Assembly: GCA_023386955.1 (NCBI GenBank)
Contig: JAEWIS010000023.1
Span: 496,001 to 560,000, forward strand
Reading direction: 5' to 3'
From: Bacillota bacterium
GTDB lineage: Bacteria; Bacillota; Bacilli; Paenibacillales; NBRC-103111
DNA length: 64,000 nt
A program made the position numbers and the translations under genes. The notes under the pieces are model-generated. The model saw only the letters and a program-made list of their open reading frames with translations, did not search any database and was not told the DNA's origin. Position 1 is the first letter of the stretch. Each line of letters opens with the position of its first letter. Positions 44,701-53,391 of the stretch are shown piece by piece.

Positions 44701-47700
44701 GGAGTTTGGGTAACATTGGATAAGGAGGAAGCGGAGAATACTCCGGACGTAAAGCTGACAGAAGCCTGATTTGATAATATGGCCGGAACCGGCATAGAAA
44801 TGATCACCTCGAAGGTCACGGTTGCAGCGGCGCCTGCGGCCACTGTGCCGATTGGGATGCCGGTAGCAGGAGAGGCGGACGGCACCGGAGCACCGTTAAC
44901 CGTTACGCTTCCGGAAACAAAGGTGGAGCCTGGCGGGACGACGTCGCTAAGAACTGCATTGTTGATGGGCGAGAGGCCGTTGTTGGTCACAACCGAGGTA
45001 TACGTCAGAATGTCGCCGTTGACTGCATCGATTGCGTTGACACTCTTTACAACCGAAACATTAGGAGCAGAAACTCGCACTGCAGTCGTGTTGGAGGTGC
45101 TTGAGCCAGACAGGCTTCTGCCGTCCGGCAACGTATATGTGAACGGGCCTTCTGCTGTATTATTCAGCGTCTGGTTGGCGGGGATAGAGAGAATGGCCAC
45201 CGAGAAGCTGACAATATACGTTTCCCCGGCGGCCACGGTATCCAGGGGAATGCCCGTATCCGGGCTTACGCCGGGATTGGGAAAACCGTTGATAATGACG
45301 CTGTTGGGCACAAATTGTGTTTCGGGAGCAAGGGCATCAAACAGGGTGACCTGCGCCGGGTAGTTGCCGGTATTATTCAACGTCAACGTGTACGAGAAGG
45401 TGTCTCCTACCGTGGCGTTGTTGGTGCTGGAGGACTTGGCGACGCTGATAACGGGAAGATAAGCCAACGTATTGACCAGCGGGGACGAAGAGGTTCCCGT
45501 GAAGGCACCGGAGGTATAACTGACATTGGCCCGGTTGCTTAAAAAAGCTGGATTGGCGTTGGGGATGGAGACCACCCGTACAGAAAAAACCACGGTGGTG
45601 GTCACACCCGGCGCAATGGGAGACAAGGACATGCCGGTGGTGGGATCTGCCGCAGGAGAGACCACTCCGTTGACGGTTACCGAGCCTGGGACGAAAACGG
45701 TGCTGGCAGGAATGGCATCGGAGAAAATCACATTGTTTACGGTCTGGGCTCCGTTGTTGGTGATCACGGTGGTGTAGACAATAACATCATTCAAGGTGAC
45801 CGTGGTAAAATTGGCGCTTTTGGCGACAGTGACGTTGGGGGCAGTAGCCGGTATATCCACAATGTTGGAAACGACAGGGGTCCCGGTTATGCTCCGTCCG
45901 CTGGGCAGGGTAAAGGAGAAGGCTGCTGTAGCTTGGTTAACCACACGCGGCGGGGCGGGAAGGGTCTGCAGCAGGTATGAGAAGGTAACCCGGACAGCAC
46001 TGCCGGGAGCAACCGAGCCTACAGGAATTCCGGTGACCGGTGAAGCCCCCGGAACAGGAAGGGAGTTTACGGTTACGCTTCCCGGGACGAATGCTGTGCC
46101 CGCGGGGGTGGTATCCGTTAAGGTGACCTGGGCGGCATAGTTGCCCGTATTCTGAACAACGACCGTATAGACCAGCGTGTCTCCCACAGTGGCGACGGAT
46201 TGGTTGACCGACTTGATCAGATTGAGTATCGGCTGGAAAACGGGAATGGTGACGGTGTTGGTTAGCGTCAGCCCCTGAAACGCCCCGGAGCTGTAGGCAA
46301 CGGATGCCCGGTTGACGAACTGGGCCGGATTAGGCAGGGCGGTGGAGGTAAACTGGAATGTAACCGTGGTGCTGGCTCCCGGTCCAAGGGTGCCGATGGG
46401 TATGCCGCTGGCGGGATTGCCCGAGGGTTGCGGGGTGCCGTTTACGGTTACTGAACCTGGAACAAATACTCCTCCGCTGGGCCCGGGGTCGGTAACAATC
46501 ACATTGGTGACCGCAGCAATGCCGTTGTTGGTGACGACGGTGGTATAGGTAACGGCCTCCCCGACTGTAACGTCCGGGAAATTGGCGCTTTTGACTGCCG
46601 TTACATTGGGCAGCGCCACTGGAATGGTGACGGTGTTGGATGCAGCGGAGCCGGATGAGGTTCTGCCATCAGGCACTGTGAAGGTATAGGCGGCTGAAGC
46701 TTGGTTGTTCAGCTGCGGCGGAGAAGGCAGGTTCTGCACCAGCACCTGGAAGGTAATGATTGCCGATGAGGAGGGCGCAATGGAGCCCACGGACACACCG
46801 GTAGCAATGTTGGCACCCGGTACAGTCACTCCGTTCACCGTCACGCTGTTCGGGACAAAGGTGGTGCCGGCGGGAATCGGGTCAGAGACCGTGGTGGTGG
46901 CGGCAATATTCCCGGAATTGCTGGCCTGAATGGTATAGGTTACAGTGCTGCCAACTGTGGCGTTGGAGGTGTTGGCGGTTTTGGCAAGCACAAGAATGGG
47001 CGAGTATACAGGGATTGCTACGGAATTGGACGGGATGATCGCAGAGGTTACCGGCCCCCCCGGAATGCTTTGGAAGTTGAAAGAGACGTTGGCGGTATTT
47101 ACGGTTTGCTGGTTCTGGGGGGAGGAGGTAATCTGGACGCTGTAGGCCACGGTGAAGGAAGCGGAAGGTGCCAGTGTGCCTAAAGAAACGCCGCTGGAGA
47201 TCACAGCATTGGGCCGGGGAATCCCTCCAACCGTAACACTGCCGGGAACAAAGGTGCCCCCTGAGGGAATGGCATCGGTAATGACGACATCAGTGGCATT
47301 GGCCGTGCCCGTATTGGTTATGGTTACCGTATAGCGGATGGTATCGCCTAACAAGGCGCCGGTCACATTGGCACTTTTGCTAACATTGACACGGGGGGCG
47401 TTAATGTCGATCTGGATAGCGTTGGCGTTAAGCACATAGGCGTCACCCGAAGTGGTAAGGCGGAGAACGGCGGTGGTCTGGTTGTTGACCAGCGTGGAGG
47501 AAACATCCACATTGGTAATATCCCAGCCCTGCCTGCCCCCCACAATATTGGTGCCCGGCGCACCATTGGTCTGGTTGCGGGTGCCGAAGGTTCCGGTGGT
47601 ATCCAATTGTCCCAGACTGTTATTAATCTGCGATGCAAAGAAGTTGGCGGCAAAGTTGTTGGGTCCCGACAGAGCAACCAGCGAATTCGCCGTGGGTCCG

Positions 47701-48446
47701 AACAGCGCCTGGTCCCCTGTCCGGTTTGCGTCTCCCTCCTGGGCGCTGAACAATGCCCTTGCCCCTACTGTCCCGGAGGTTGGTGTGGAGAAGCCGGTGA
47801 TGGTGTTGGTTACCGGTGAGGAGTTGGCCTGAACCAGGACGGCTCCGGCCCGGAGCGACATGTTCCGGAAGGGCAGCCCCGGATTGGAATAGATAACGCC
47901 CAGGGTCCAGCCTGTGTTGTTGGCGGTGGGATCGTTGCTGGTGACGATTGTGCCCACTACACGCCCGGTGGTATAGGTCCCAGAGCTTCCCTGGGCAACC
48001 AGTGTGGTCACATTGGCGGTTCTCACATAACCAAGTGCGCCGTTGCCCAGGTCGAACTGGTTGTATGTAGCGGTATCTGGCGTCACATCGAAGGTTCCGG
48101 CGGGGGTCGTGAAGGAAACAGGGTTGTTGATGGCGGAGACCAGATTGACGTTTCCGTTGGAATACGTCCCTCCCCATATCAACTCCGCATAAAGCACCGT
48201 GCTCCCCGCCGGCATACTCAGAACAGCGGAGGAACTGTTGAGCAGATACTGGTCGGTAGTTCCAAAGGGATAGGTGCCGTAACGCAATGCCGTGTTGGTT
48301 GTGACGAAGGCTCCAATGCTGTCCTGCGTTCCGGGCACTCCGGAGGTGTCGGAACGGCTCAGACCCAGCGTATTTCCGGTAAAGACAATGGCGCCGGTAG
48401 CATTGACGGTGGAACGAACTATGAGTGGAATGATATCCACCTCCAT
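41715..48446 (-). CDS. Giant DUF11-repeat surface protein (N-terminal and main part)
   Basis: About 2,243 residues. Residues 1 to about 350 form a distinct head (TGAIVFTGNTLGLSRSD, AELIWGGTYSNGNVN, TGRVVGTIVTSNDPTANNTG). Then 15 repeats of the DUF11 type, each about 130 residues with TVGDTxxYTxxxxNTG, IPAGTxFVPNSVxVNG and IGTxAPGATxTVTF; they alternate between a LPDGR-containing and a SGAF-containing form. The last repeat is cut at FQVLVLS by the stop in TCATGA. No Sec signal, no SLH or LPXTG, very few Lys, Arg and aromatic residues. The start is uncertain: ATG at 48446 lacks a ribosome site, whereas ATT at 48431 follows GGAGGTG by 6 bases. Likely a filament or spore/cell-surface protein; function unknown. 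Confidence 0.85.
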   Translation of the reverse strand: MEVDIIPLIVRSTVNATGAIVFTGNTLGLSRSDTSGVPGTQDSIGAFVTTNTALRYGTYPFGTTDQYLLNSSSAVLSMPAGSTVLYAELIWGGTYSNGNVNLVSAINNPVSFTTPAGTFDVTPDTATYNQFDLGNGALGYVRTANVTTLVAQGSSGTYTTGRVVGTIVTSNDPTANNTGWTLGVIYSNPGLPFRNMSLRAGAVLVQANSSPVTNTITGFSTPTSGTVGARALFSAQEGDANRTGDQALFGPTANSLVALSGPNNFAANFFASQINNSLGQLDTTGTFGTRNQTNGAPGTNIVGGRQGWDITNVDVSSTLVNNQTTAVLRLTTSGDAYVLNANAIQIDINAPRVNVSKSANVTGALLGDTIRYTVTITNTGTANATDVVITDAIPSGGTFVPGSVTVGGIPRPNAVISSGVSLGTLAPSASFTVAYSVQITSSPQNQQTVNTANVSFNFQSIPGGPVTSAIIPSNSVAIPVYSPILVLAKTANTSNATVGSTVTYTIQASNSGNIAATTTVSDPIPAGTTFVPNSVTVNGVTVPGANIATGVSVGSIAPSSSAIITFQVLVQNLPSPPQLNNQASAAYTFTVPDGRTSSGSAASNTVTIPVALPNVTAVKSANFPDVTVGEAVTYTTVVTNNGIAAVTNVIVTDPGPSGGVFVPGSVTVNGTPQPSGNPASGIPIGTLGPGASTTVTFQFTSTALPNPAQFVNRASVAYSSGAFQGLTLTNTVTIPVFQPILNLIKSVNQSVATVGDTLVYTVVVQNTGNYAAQVTLTDTTPAGTAFVPGSVTVNSLPVPGASPVTGIPVGSVAPGSAVRVTFSYLLQTLPAPPRVVNQATAAFSFTLPSGRSITGTPVVSNIVDIPATAPNVTVAKSANFTTVTLNDVIVYTTVITNNGAQTVNNVIFSDAIPASTVFVPGSVTVNGVVSPAADPTTGMSLSPIAPGVTTTVVFSVRVVSIPNANPAFLSNRANVSYTSGAFTGTSSSPLVNTLAYLPVISVAKSSSTNNATVGDTFSYTLTLNNTGNYPAQVTLFDALAPETQFVPNSVIINGFPNPGVSPDTGIPLDTVAAGETYIVSFSVAILSIPANQTLNNTAEGPFTYTLPDGRSLSGSSTSNTTAVRVSAPNVSVVKSVNAIDAVNGDILTYTSVVTNNGLSPINNAVLSDVVPPGSTFVSGSVTVNGAPVPSASPATGIPIGTVAAGAAATVTFEVIISMPVPAILSNQASVSFTSGVFSASSLSNVTQTPVTQPTITLVKTADTALATVGDTVVYTIAVSNTGNVAAQLTLTDIIPAGTTFIPNTVIVGGSSVPGADPGTGIVVGTVAPGATISVLFSVLVTSLPPTQQLSNQASAAFTFVPPDGRTLTGSAVSNVQTVPVTEPSVAIVKSTTTTTTTVGDTIPYTVVVTNNGIVAITNAVVTDPVPAGTSFVPGTVFVNGVLVPAAFPPAGIPIGTIAPGASTTVTFSLLVNSLPSPAAVTNQASVSFTSGAFNGTNFSNTLSVPVFQPILSAVKTPGVTNATVGDTLSYTIAVTNTGNFGAAAVVTDNIPSGTSFVPNSVIIDGVPAAGVSPATGIPIAIVNPGQTVQVTFSVIIDFLPTPQQLNNQATVTFTYTLPDGRVFTGSIVSNTATVSVTAPNVTVVKSTPSTVAAINDVIAYSISVTNNGITAISNTVLTDPIPAGSAFVPGSVTINGIPQPSATPVAGIILGTIAPGATVLVGFSITVTSLLNPAVITNQSSVSFTSGSFSATSFSNVVSTPVFQPVLSVAKSSSSANATVGDTIVYTSVITNTGNFGAAVILTDPIPAGTTFVPNSVIVNGNSLAGADPATGINVGIVVPGVPVTVTFSVIITSLPPTQQLVNQSTADFTFTLPDGRTLTGAVPSNTSTTTVSSPTVTLAKSTTFTAVSVGDVVPYTIIITNEGIANVNDVVLVDPIPQGSAFVPGSVVVDGAARPTANPASGVSIGTVAPGATVTVTFNVTVTSLPVSQLLTNTASASFTSGAFSGVSFSNTVSTPAFVPILSVVKGSNVTVATVGDTIVYFVNLTNTGNVAALATLSDPVPAGGEFVPNSVVVNGVPVPGVDPTAGIPVGTIPPGGTVTITLTLQVEIDTLPPSQQLVNSATANYTYLLPDGRTLPGSSTSNTVVIPVSSPNVSAVKSTTAIDAVSGDIITYSIAVTNNGISPVNNVVLVDPAPVGTSFVPGSVAVDGTPVPAANPAAGVQLGSIAAGATVIVTFQVLVLS
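48429..48446 (-). promoter_or_regulatory. Ribosome site that points to an ATT start codon
   Basis: On the minus strand the sequence reads ATGGAGGTGGATATCATT. GGAGGTG is a full ribosome site overlapping the only nearby ATG, and the first codon at proper distance is ATT, giving a protein beginning PLIVRSTVNATG after the initiator. The ATG at its 5' end has only a weak GCGGA upstream. Confidence 0.5.
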
Positions 48447-48549
48447 GAGAAAAATTCCGCATGGGCAGGCACACAAGAGGCGCACCCATACCACTATATG
48501 GCAAACCTGTTTTCTTTTTGTTTGTCCTTTAGAACCTTATTTGGAAAAA

Positions 48550-49332
48550 CTAGTAATGGATTCGTGAACGTTTTTTGCGGCTCCGGTGGAGGAGCGGTTT
48601 CTTTTTGCGGAAGCGGGTGGGGGTGGAAGAGGTGACAGCCGGGGCTGTGACATGCTCTGAGTCTCCGGAGGTTTGGGAAGGACCGGCTTCCTCCCCGTCG
48701 GGCCAGCTCTCCCTTTCCAAACGCAAGCGGGACGCACAGAAAGGCTCCGGGAAGGCTTGCCGGGCCAGCTTCTCCAGCTCCTCTGCAGCAACGGGCGCCT
48801 TCACGGCCACCAGATGATACATGATTTCATCCACCAGATTGACCTGCAGGGATAAGAGCATTTCAAGCTCCTCTTGATCGTAAAAGGGGGGGCGGAAACT
48901 CTCGGCATAGAACAGCTCCATACGCAGCAGGCGGAAATCAAACGGAATGTCCAACCCTTCTCCGTAATCGGCAACGGGTGGCGATACAGGGCAGTGGGGA
49001 GGCTGAAAAAAATCGCCGGTCCAATACCTGGGGGTCCGTTCGTCAAAACGGTGTTTGAGCATCGGGTTGGAGATGTGACGGAAGCTATGGGCATAAGGAG
49101 CAAGAATACAGACAATGCCGCGATGGATCAGCACCCGGTGGATTTCCGACATGAAGCTCTGCCAATCGTCCACATGGGCAAAGCGGCAAACCATCACCCA
49201 TTCTGCTGAATTATCAGGAAGAGGTATCCCTTTGTTAAGATCCCATACCAGATCAACCCCCTCCAGCTGCTTCTTGTCAATCCCGAAAAAACCCTCATGC
49301 TTGCTGCTGCCGCAGCCCAAATCAAGCTTCAT
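48550..49332 (-). CDS. Class I SAM-dependent methyltransferase-like protein with basic tail
   Basis: 260 residues. Residues 1-110 have the methyltransferase fold: MKLDLGCGSSKHEGFFGIDK (motif I right at the N-terminus) then DLNKGIPLPDNSAEWVMVCR and MSEIHRVLIHRGIVCILAPY. The C-terminal 70 residues are acidic and Ser/Thr-rich, then very basic (RFRKKKPLLHRSRKKRSRI). The ATG follows CAAGGAGCGATTCGG. It is 100 bases upstream of the giant DUF11 gene on the same strand, without a terminator between, so the two may be co-expressed; modification of that protein or its glycans is possible. The real substrate is unknown. Confidence 0.85.
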   Translation of the reverse strand: MKLDLGCGSSKHEGFFGIDKKQLEGVDLVWDLNKGIPLPDNSAEWVMVCRFAHVDDWQSFMSEIHRVLIHRGIVCILAPYAHSFRHISNPMLKHRFDERTPRYWTGDFFQPPHCPVSPPVADYGEGLDIPFDFRLLRMELFYAESFRPPFYDQEELEMLLSLQVNLVDEIMYHLVAVKAPVAAEELEKLARQAFPEPFCASRLRLERESWPDGEEAGPSQTSGDSEHVTAPAVTSSTPTRFRKKKPLLHRSRKKRSRIHY

Positions 49333-49479
49333 CCGAATCGCTCCTTGCGTCAGGCGGATATCATGAGGCGCATATTACATGGAATGCGGCATGCGGCAAA
49401 ATCATGCGTACCTTCTGACGCCTTCTCACAAATGCCAAAAAAAGCTGATAGCATGTACCTCCCTGCGGGATACTTATGG

Positions 49480-49503
49480 TATAATGCACCTGTTATCGAT
49501 AAC
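49480..49503 (+). promoter_or_regulatory. Possible promoter and 12-bp operator of the SGNH hydrolase gene
   Basis: TATAAT at 49480 preceded by no clear -35, and the perfect palindrome GTTATCGATAAC at 49492-49503 with central CG just at the expected transcription start. This is a suitable site for a LacI-type repressor. Confidence 0.5.
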
Positions 49504-49561
49504 GCTTACGGCACCGCCTTTGATTCATCCATCTCATCTCATGAAAAAGGGGAGCAAGGAA

Positions 49562-50218
49562 ATGCGTTTTGAACAAGCTGTCGATGTTTTGTTTCAAGGA
49601 GATTCTATTACCGACACCGGCCGGAACCGGGCTGATGCATACAGTCTGGGCCATGGATATTCCGCCCGGGTTGCAGGCAAGCTGGGGGTCCAGCTGGCGG
49701 AGTCCACACCAGTTTTTCTGAACCGTGGAGTCAGCGGAAACCGGGTTTCGGATTTGTATGCCCGTTGGAACGAGGACGCCATTTATTTGTATCCGGAGCG
49801 CTTGAGCATTCTGATCGGTGTGAATGATGCGTGGCGGATCGTGAACGAACTCCCGGAGGGCGCCGCAGACCGGTTCGAAAGCTCGTACCGCCATTTGCTG
49901 GAGATTACCAAGGTTTATTTGCCCAAAACCGGACTTATCCTGATGGAGCCGTTCATTCTGAATTGCGGCGCTACCCAGGAGCGTTGGGAAGAGTGGAAGA
50001 GTCTGGTGGGTGCGTACCAGGCGGTGGTCCGGCAGCTGGCCGAGGAAACGGGCGCTGTGTTCGTTCCGTTGCAGCAAGCCTTTGATGAGGCCTCCAAACG
50101 GGCGGCAGCCTCCTTCTGGGCTGCAGACGGTGTCCACCCTACGGCAGCCGGGCATGAACTGATCGCCAGCGTTTGGATCGAGACAGTCCAGAACAGTCCG
50201 TTGGCGCTGCGTCCATAA
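49562..50218 (+). CDS. SGNH/GDSL-family hydrolase (probable carbohydrate esterase)
   Basis: 219 residues from this start, the normal size for a one-domain SGNH esterase. Catalytic blocks: FQGDSITDTGRNRAD (nucleophile Ser), NRGVSGNRVSDLYARW (Gly), LIGVNDAWR (Asn) and AADGVHPTAAGHELIA (Asp and His). No signal peptide, so cytoplasmic. The ATG at 49562 has GGGGAGCAAGGAA upstream; the open frame back to 49379 includes the promoter and is not coding. Neighbours are GH31 and GH51 glycosidases, so removal of acetyl groups from plant oligosaccharides is likely. Converges on the GH31 gene with a shared terminator. Confidence 0.9.
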   Translation: MRFEQAVDVLFQGDSITDTGRNRADAYSLGHGYSARVAGKLGVQLAESTPVFLNRGVSGNRVSDLYARWNEDAIYLYPERLSILIGVNDAWRIVNELPEGAADRFESSYRHLLEITKVYLPKTGLILMEPFILNCGATQERWEEWKSLVGAYQAVVRQLAEETGAVFVPLQQAFDEASKRAAASFWAADGVHPTAAGHELIASVWIETVQNSPLALRP

Positions 50219-50223
50219 ATATA

Positions 50224-50268
50224 AAAACCCCCGGATACCCGCAATAAGCGGCGGTTCCCCGGGGGTTT
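50224..50268. terminator. Terminator shared by SGNH hydrolase and GH31 genes
   Basis: Outer arms AAAACCCCCGG / CCGGGGGTTT with an inner CCGC / GCGG stem, between two converging genes. T-rich on the plus strand and A-rich start gives T on the minus strand. Confidence 0.75.
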
Positions 50269-50280
50269 GGTATTTATCAA

Positions 50281-52368
50281 CTATTCCTGCACGGGCTGCT
50301 GGTTTCCGGCGTCCGAGAATTGGTAGCGGCATCCTGTAAAATCTCCGGTGCGGTCCACATGGACCCTGTTTTCTTGGTCCACTTCTACCTTGAGCCAATT
50401 ATGCCGGCCTTCCCGGTATGCATACGAAATTCCGTCATCTTCATATAAGATGCATTCCCGGGCACCGGTACCGAAGGCATGCAGCTCCACCTGAAACATG
50501 GCATCGTCCCCTACAAACGGAAGAGGTTTGGCCAACGGCAATAAGGTACCGTCCTTCACGAATACGGGAATCTGCTCCAATCCCGGTGCAAGTGTGTAGG
50601 TTTGGCCCCCTTCGTAAGTTCGGCGGGTCCAGAAGCAGTGCCATACACCCTCCGGCAAATAAACCTGGCGTTCCGTAGTACCCGTTATGACGGGAGCCAC
50701 CAGGAGTGAATCTCCCATCATGTACGCGTCATCAATGCCATAGGTGCGGGGATCCTCAGGATAGTCCATCACCAGAGCGCGGAACGGCGGCAGCCCTTCC
50801 TCACTGTAACGGGCATACGCCGTATACAGATAGGGGATCAGGGACATCCGGACCTGGAACAGAGTGCGGCACAGGTCTCGGATTTCCTCATAATTAGGAA
50901 GGAACTCTCCGGCCACATTTTTATCCCGGTCCACTTGCATCCAGGGCGGGTTGGGGATCCGCCAGCAGTTCAGCAGAGCCATAGGCGAAAATACGGCGGT
51001 TTGGATCCGGCGGACCAGATCCTCCGGGGATTCCGCCTGGCGGACCTCGGGGGACCATAACAGTCCGGAGAAGCCGCAGTTGACCACTCCACGGATGAAG
51101 ACCTTATGGTTATAGAGATCACTGTACAGCACAAAAGGCATCGGGGCCGCCATAGCGCCGGAGGCTCTCACCTGGGAGAGAGTCCGTTTGCCCGCTTCTT
51201 CGTAAGGGGCCAATATGGTCTGCTGGTAAAGGGTGCCCAATTGGTTATGCATCTGCTCACCATCCATGCCGGAGGGAAAGGCCGCAATGTCCGGGAAGGA
51301 CCAATTGGAGTGGACATAATCGGAGCTGTCGCATTCATCCAGCTTGAAGCCGGCAATCCCCTTGTCCACGAAGGCTTCCTTGTGATGTCGGGCAAATATG
51401 GCGGAGGCCTCCTCCACAGACAAATCAGGCACCAAACCCTCCCAAACCTCATAATCCCCGGAATGGGGCTTCAGGCTTTCATACATGGGAGAAGAGGGAT
51501 GCACGAATAGATGCTCCCACAGGTTCACACGGTAGTCCATGCCGTACAGCTCCTGAAGCATAGCTTCGTGGTCCGGGAAACGGCCTTCGTCCCAGACGAA
51601 GGAGCAGGAATAGGCCTTGGTCTGCCAGCCCGGCTCAAAGCCGAACACATCCACCGGCATACCGTCCTCCCGGAAGGTGCGGGCCAGCCGCATCACATCC
51701 TCCTTCTTGGCAGCGCTGTAGGCGCGGTACCACATGCCCAAGCCCCACATCGGCGGGAGAGCGCCTCCTCCTGAGAACAGATTGTAGCGCTGCACCGCCT
51801 CCAGGAGCCCCGGCCCTTCGAAGAAATAAACTTCAATTCCCTGTGCGGAGGGAATATCCACTGACACCGTGCGGTTGCCCTCCGATACCTGGTAGCCGTA
51901 CAGCTCGATTTCGGAGGTGCCGATGGCCTTCTTCTCCTGCTTCTTGTGCTCGGATTCCCCTTTACGGAGATTGGTTCCGCAATAAAAGGCGGCATACCGG
52001 TTGGTATCCACCAGCACTCCGTAGCCTTTGGTGGATACATAGAAGGGGACAGGGGCATGACTGTCTCCGGTATCGGCGACAGGGTCGCTGTTGACACGGA
52101 TCACCTTTTTGCGGCCGGTGTGGTCCACCGCATGGAGCTGCAGGCCGAAGCCATAGATATGCTCGTCCCCGTCTAGAGGCAGCTCAATGAGGATTCCTCT
52201 GGGTGTTGCCCGGATGGAAACCTCATCCTCAACAAACGGCGGTTTGCCCGGACAATCCAGTTTCAGAAGAGCATCTTCCTTGGCGGGAGCGCTGCGGTAC
52301 CGGACAGGCGTATGCGGCTCAGGTTCACCAAAGCTCATTTTCCAAATGCCGTTTGTCACTTTTTCCAT
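50281..52368 (-). CDS. GH31-family glycosidase (alpha-xylosidase/alpha-glucosidase-like)
   Basis: 695 residues without signal peptide, so intracellular. GH31 layout: N-terminal beta domain with YGFGLQLHAVDHTGRK, then the barrel with PPMWGLGMWYRAYS, PVDVFGFEPGWQ and the nucleophile aspartate in GFKLDECDSSDY at about residue 343; later LFQVRMSLIPYLYTAYARY and DSLLVAPVITG, both common in the family. The segment after SQVRASG (YSDLYNHKVFIRGVVNCGFS) departs from the usual WSGD acid/base motif, so this is a divergent subgroup and the linkage cut is uncertain. The ATG follows GAGGTGTCCAT. Divergent from an AraC regulator that probably controls it. Confidence 0.88.
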   Translation of the reverse strand: MEKVTNGIWKMSFGEPEPHTPVRYRSAPAKEDALLKLDCPGKPPFVEDEVSIRATPRGILIELPLDGDEHIYGFGLQLHAVDHTGRKKVIRVNSDPVADTGDSHAPVPFYVSTKGYGVLVDTNRYAAFYCGTNLRKGESEHKKQEKKAIGTSEIELYGYQVSEGNRTVSVDIPSAQGIEVYFFEGPGLLEAVQRYNLFSGGGALPPMWGLGMWYRAYSAAKKEDVMRLARTFREDGMPVDVFGFEPGWQTKAYSCSFVWDEGRFPDHEAMLQELYGMDYRVNLWEHLFVHPSSPMYESLKPHSGDYEVWEGLVPDLSVEEASAIFARHHKEAFVDKGIAGFKLDECDSSDYVHSNWSFPDIAAFPSGMDGEQMHNQLGTLYQQTILAPYEEAGKRTLSQVRASGAMAAPMPFVLYSDLYNHKVFIRGVVNCGFSGLLWSPEVRQAESPEDLVRRIQTAVFSPMALLNCWRIPNPPWMQVDRDKNVAGEFLPNYEEIRDLCRTLFQVRMSLIPYLYTAYARYSEEGLPPFRALVMDYPEDPRTYGIDDAYMMGDSLLVAPVITGTTERQVYLPEGVWHCFWTRRTYEGGQTYTLAPGLEQIPVFVKDGTLLPLAKPLPFVGDDAMFQVELHAFGTGARECILYEDDGISYAYREGRHNWLKVEVDQENRVHVDRTGDFTGCRYQFSDAGNQQPVQE

Positions 52369-52423
52369 ATGGACACCTCATATATTAAATAGTAGAATAA
52401 CCGGATTTATCCCGATTATAGCA

Positions 52424-52453
52424 TTGCCGTACAGGCGAAAATTATGGCATACT
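52424..52453 (+). promoter_or_regulatory. Possible promoter of the AraC regulator
   Basis: TTGCCG at 52424 and CATACT at 52448 with an 18-base spacer. A start near 52460 supports the ATG at 52493 rather than upstream in-frame candidates. Confidence 0.4.
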
Positions 52454-52492
52454 ATGAGGAAATATCACTATTCTATCGAACTGGGGTGCCTG

Positions 52493-53377
52493 ATGAATAA
52501 GCTGTTCGAGCCTGTCTATTTTGACCACTCCACCATGTTCTGGGATCACCGGATCCGCATCGAGAAGCACTTCAAGGGATATTACCACTGGCATCAATGC
52601 TGTGAATGTATGCTGGTCCACCAAGGGAAGGGGACGGTTGTCCTGAACCGTCAGACCTACCGACTGCAAAAGGGGATGCTGTTCTTTTTCCAGCCGTACC
52701 AGCTCCATCAGGTGTATGTGGAGGTATCCCCGGAGGAGCCTTATGAACGGTCGATCTTCTATGTGGACCCGTTGGCGGCAGAGGAGCTCCTGCGGGCATT
52801 CCCGGTCCGGCGGGCCAGGTTCGAGGCGCTGTGCCGGGACAGCAGCGGGAACCCCCATGCGTATGATCTTAAGCAGGATGCGCAGCGGATGGAATGGGTT
52901 TTTGACAGCTATGAGCAAGCCCATTCTGGCGGCAAAGGAGAGGACCCGGAGGAGCTGACGCTGTTTTTTCTGCAATTTCTGGAGCATCTGCCTGGGGCGG
53001 CCTTTGCGGGCAGCGGCCCAACCGGTCAGCCCAAACCCTTGCGGGGAGCCCGGTATTCGGAGCGGGTGATGAGCTGGATTGAAGCACATTATCATGAAAA
53101 AATCTCCATGGACCAATTGGCGGCAGCCCTGCATTTGTCCAACAATTATATTTCCCGGATTTTCCGGGAGGAAACAGGGGGCAGCATCAGCGATTATCTC
53201 ATTGCCCGGCGGATTAAACAGGCCTGCCGGCTTCTGGACACCACGGACCTGCCGGTCAGTTTGATCGCCGATACCATCGGCTACGACAACCCCTCTTATT
53301 TTATCCACCTGTTTAAGAAGGTGATGGGGGTCACCCCCCTTAAATACAGATCCGCCCACAGCCGCACCCGCAGCTAA
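52493..53377 (+). CDS. AraC-family regulator with cupin-like sensor domain
   Basis: 294 residues. The N-terminal half is an AraC-type cupin: HWHQCCECMLVHQGKGTVVL, with LQKGMLFFFQPYQLHQVYVE. The C-terminal 100 residues are the double helix-turn-helix: ISMDQLAAALHLSNNYISRI and LIADTIGYDNPSYFIHLFKK. The ATG at 52493 follows GGGGTGCCTG; the open frame upstream lies inside the divergent GH31 gene. Likely a sugar-responsive activator for the GH31 gene and perhaps for the downstream phosphotransferase-like and GH51 genes, which follow on the same strand. Confidence 0.92.
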   Translation: MNKLFEPVYFDHSTMFWDHRIRIEKHFKGYYHWHQCCECMLVHQGKGTVVLNRQTYRLQKGMLFFFQPYQLHQVYVEVSPEEPYERSIFYVDPLAAEELLRAFPVRRARFEALCRDSSGNPHAYDLKQDAQRMEWVFDSYEQAHSGGKGEDPEELTLFFLQFLEHLPGAAFAGSGPTGQPKPLRGARYSERVMSWIEAHYHEKISMDQLAAALHLSNNYISRIFREETGGSISDYLIARRIKQACRLLDTTDLPVSLIADTIGYDNPSYFIHLFKKVMGVTPLKYRSAHSRTRS

Positions 53378-53391
53378 CGAGAGGAGAAAGC

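Noticed and set aside
49379..49561. N-terminal extension of the SGNH hydrolase
   Set aside because: It covers the TATAAT box and operator palindrome and is not needed for the fold.
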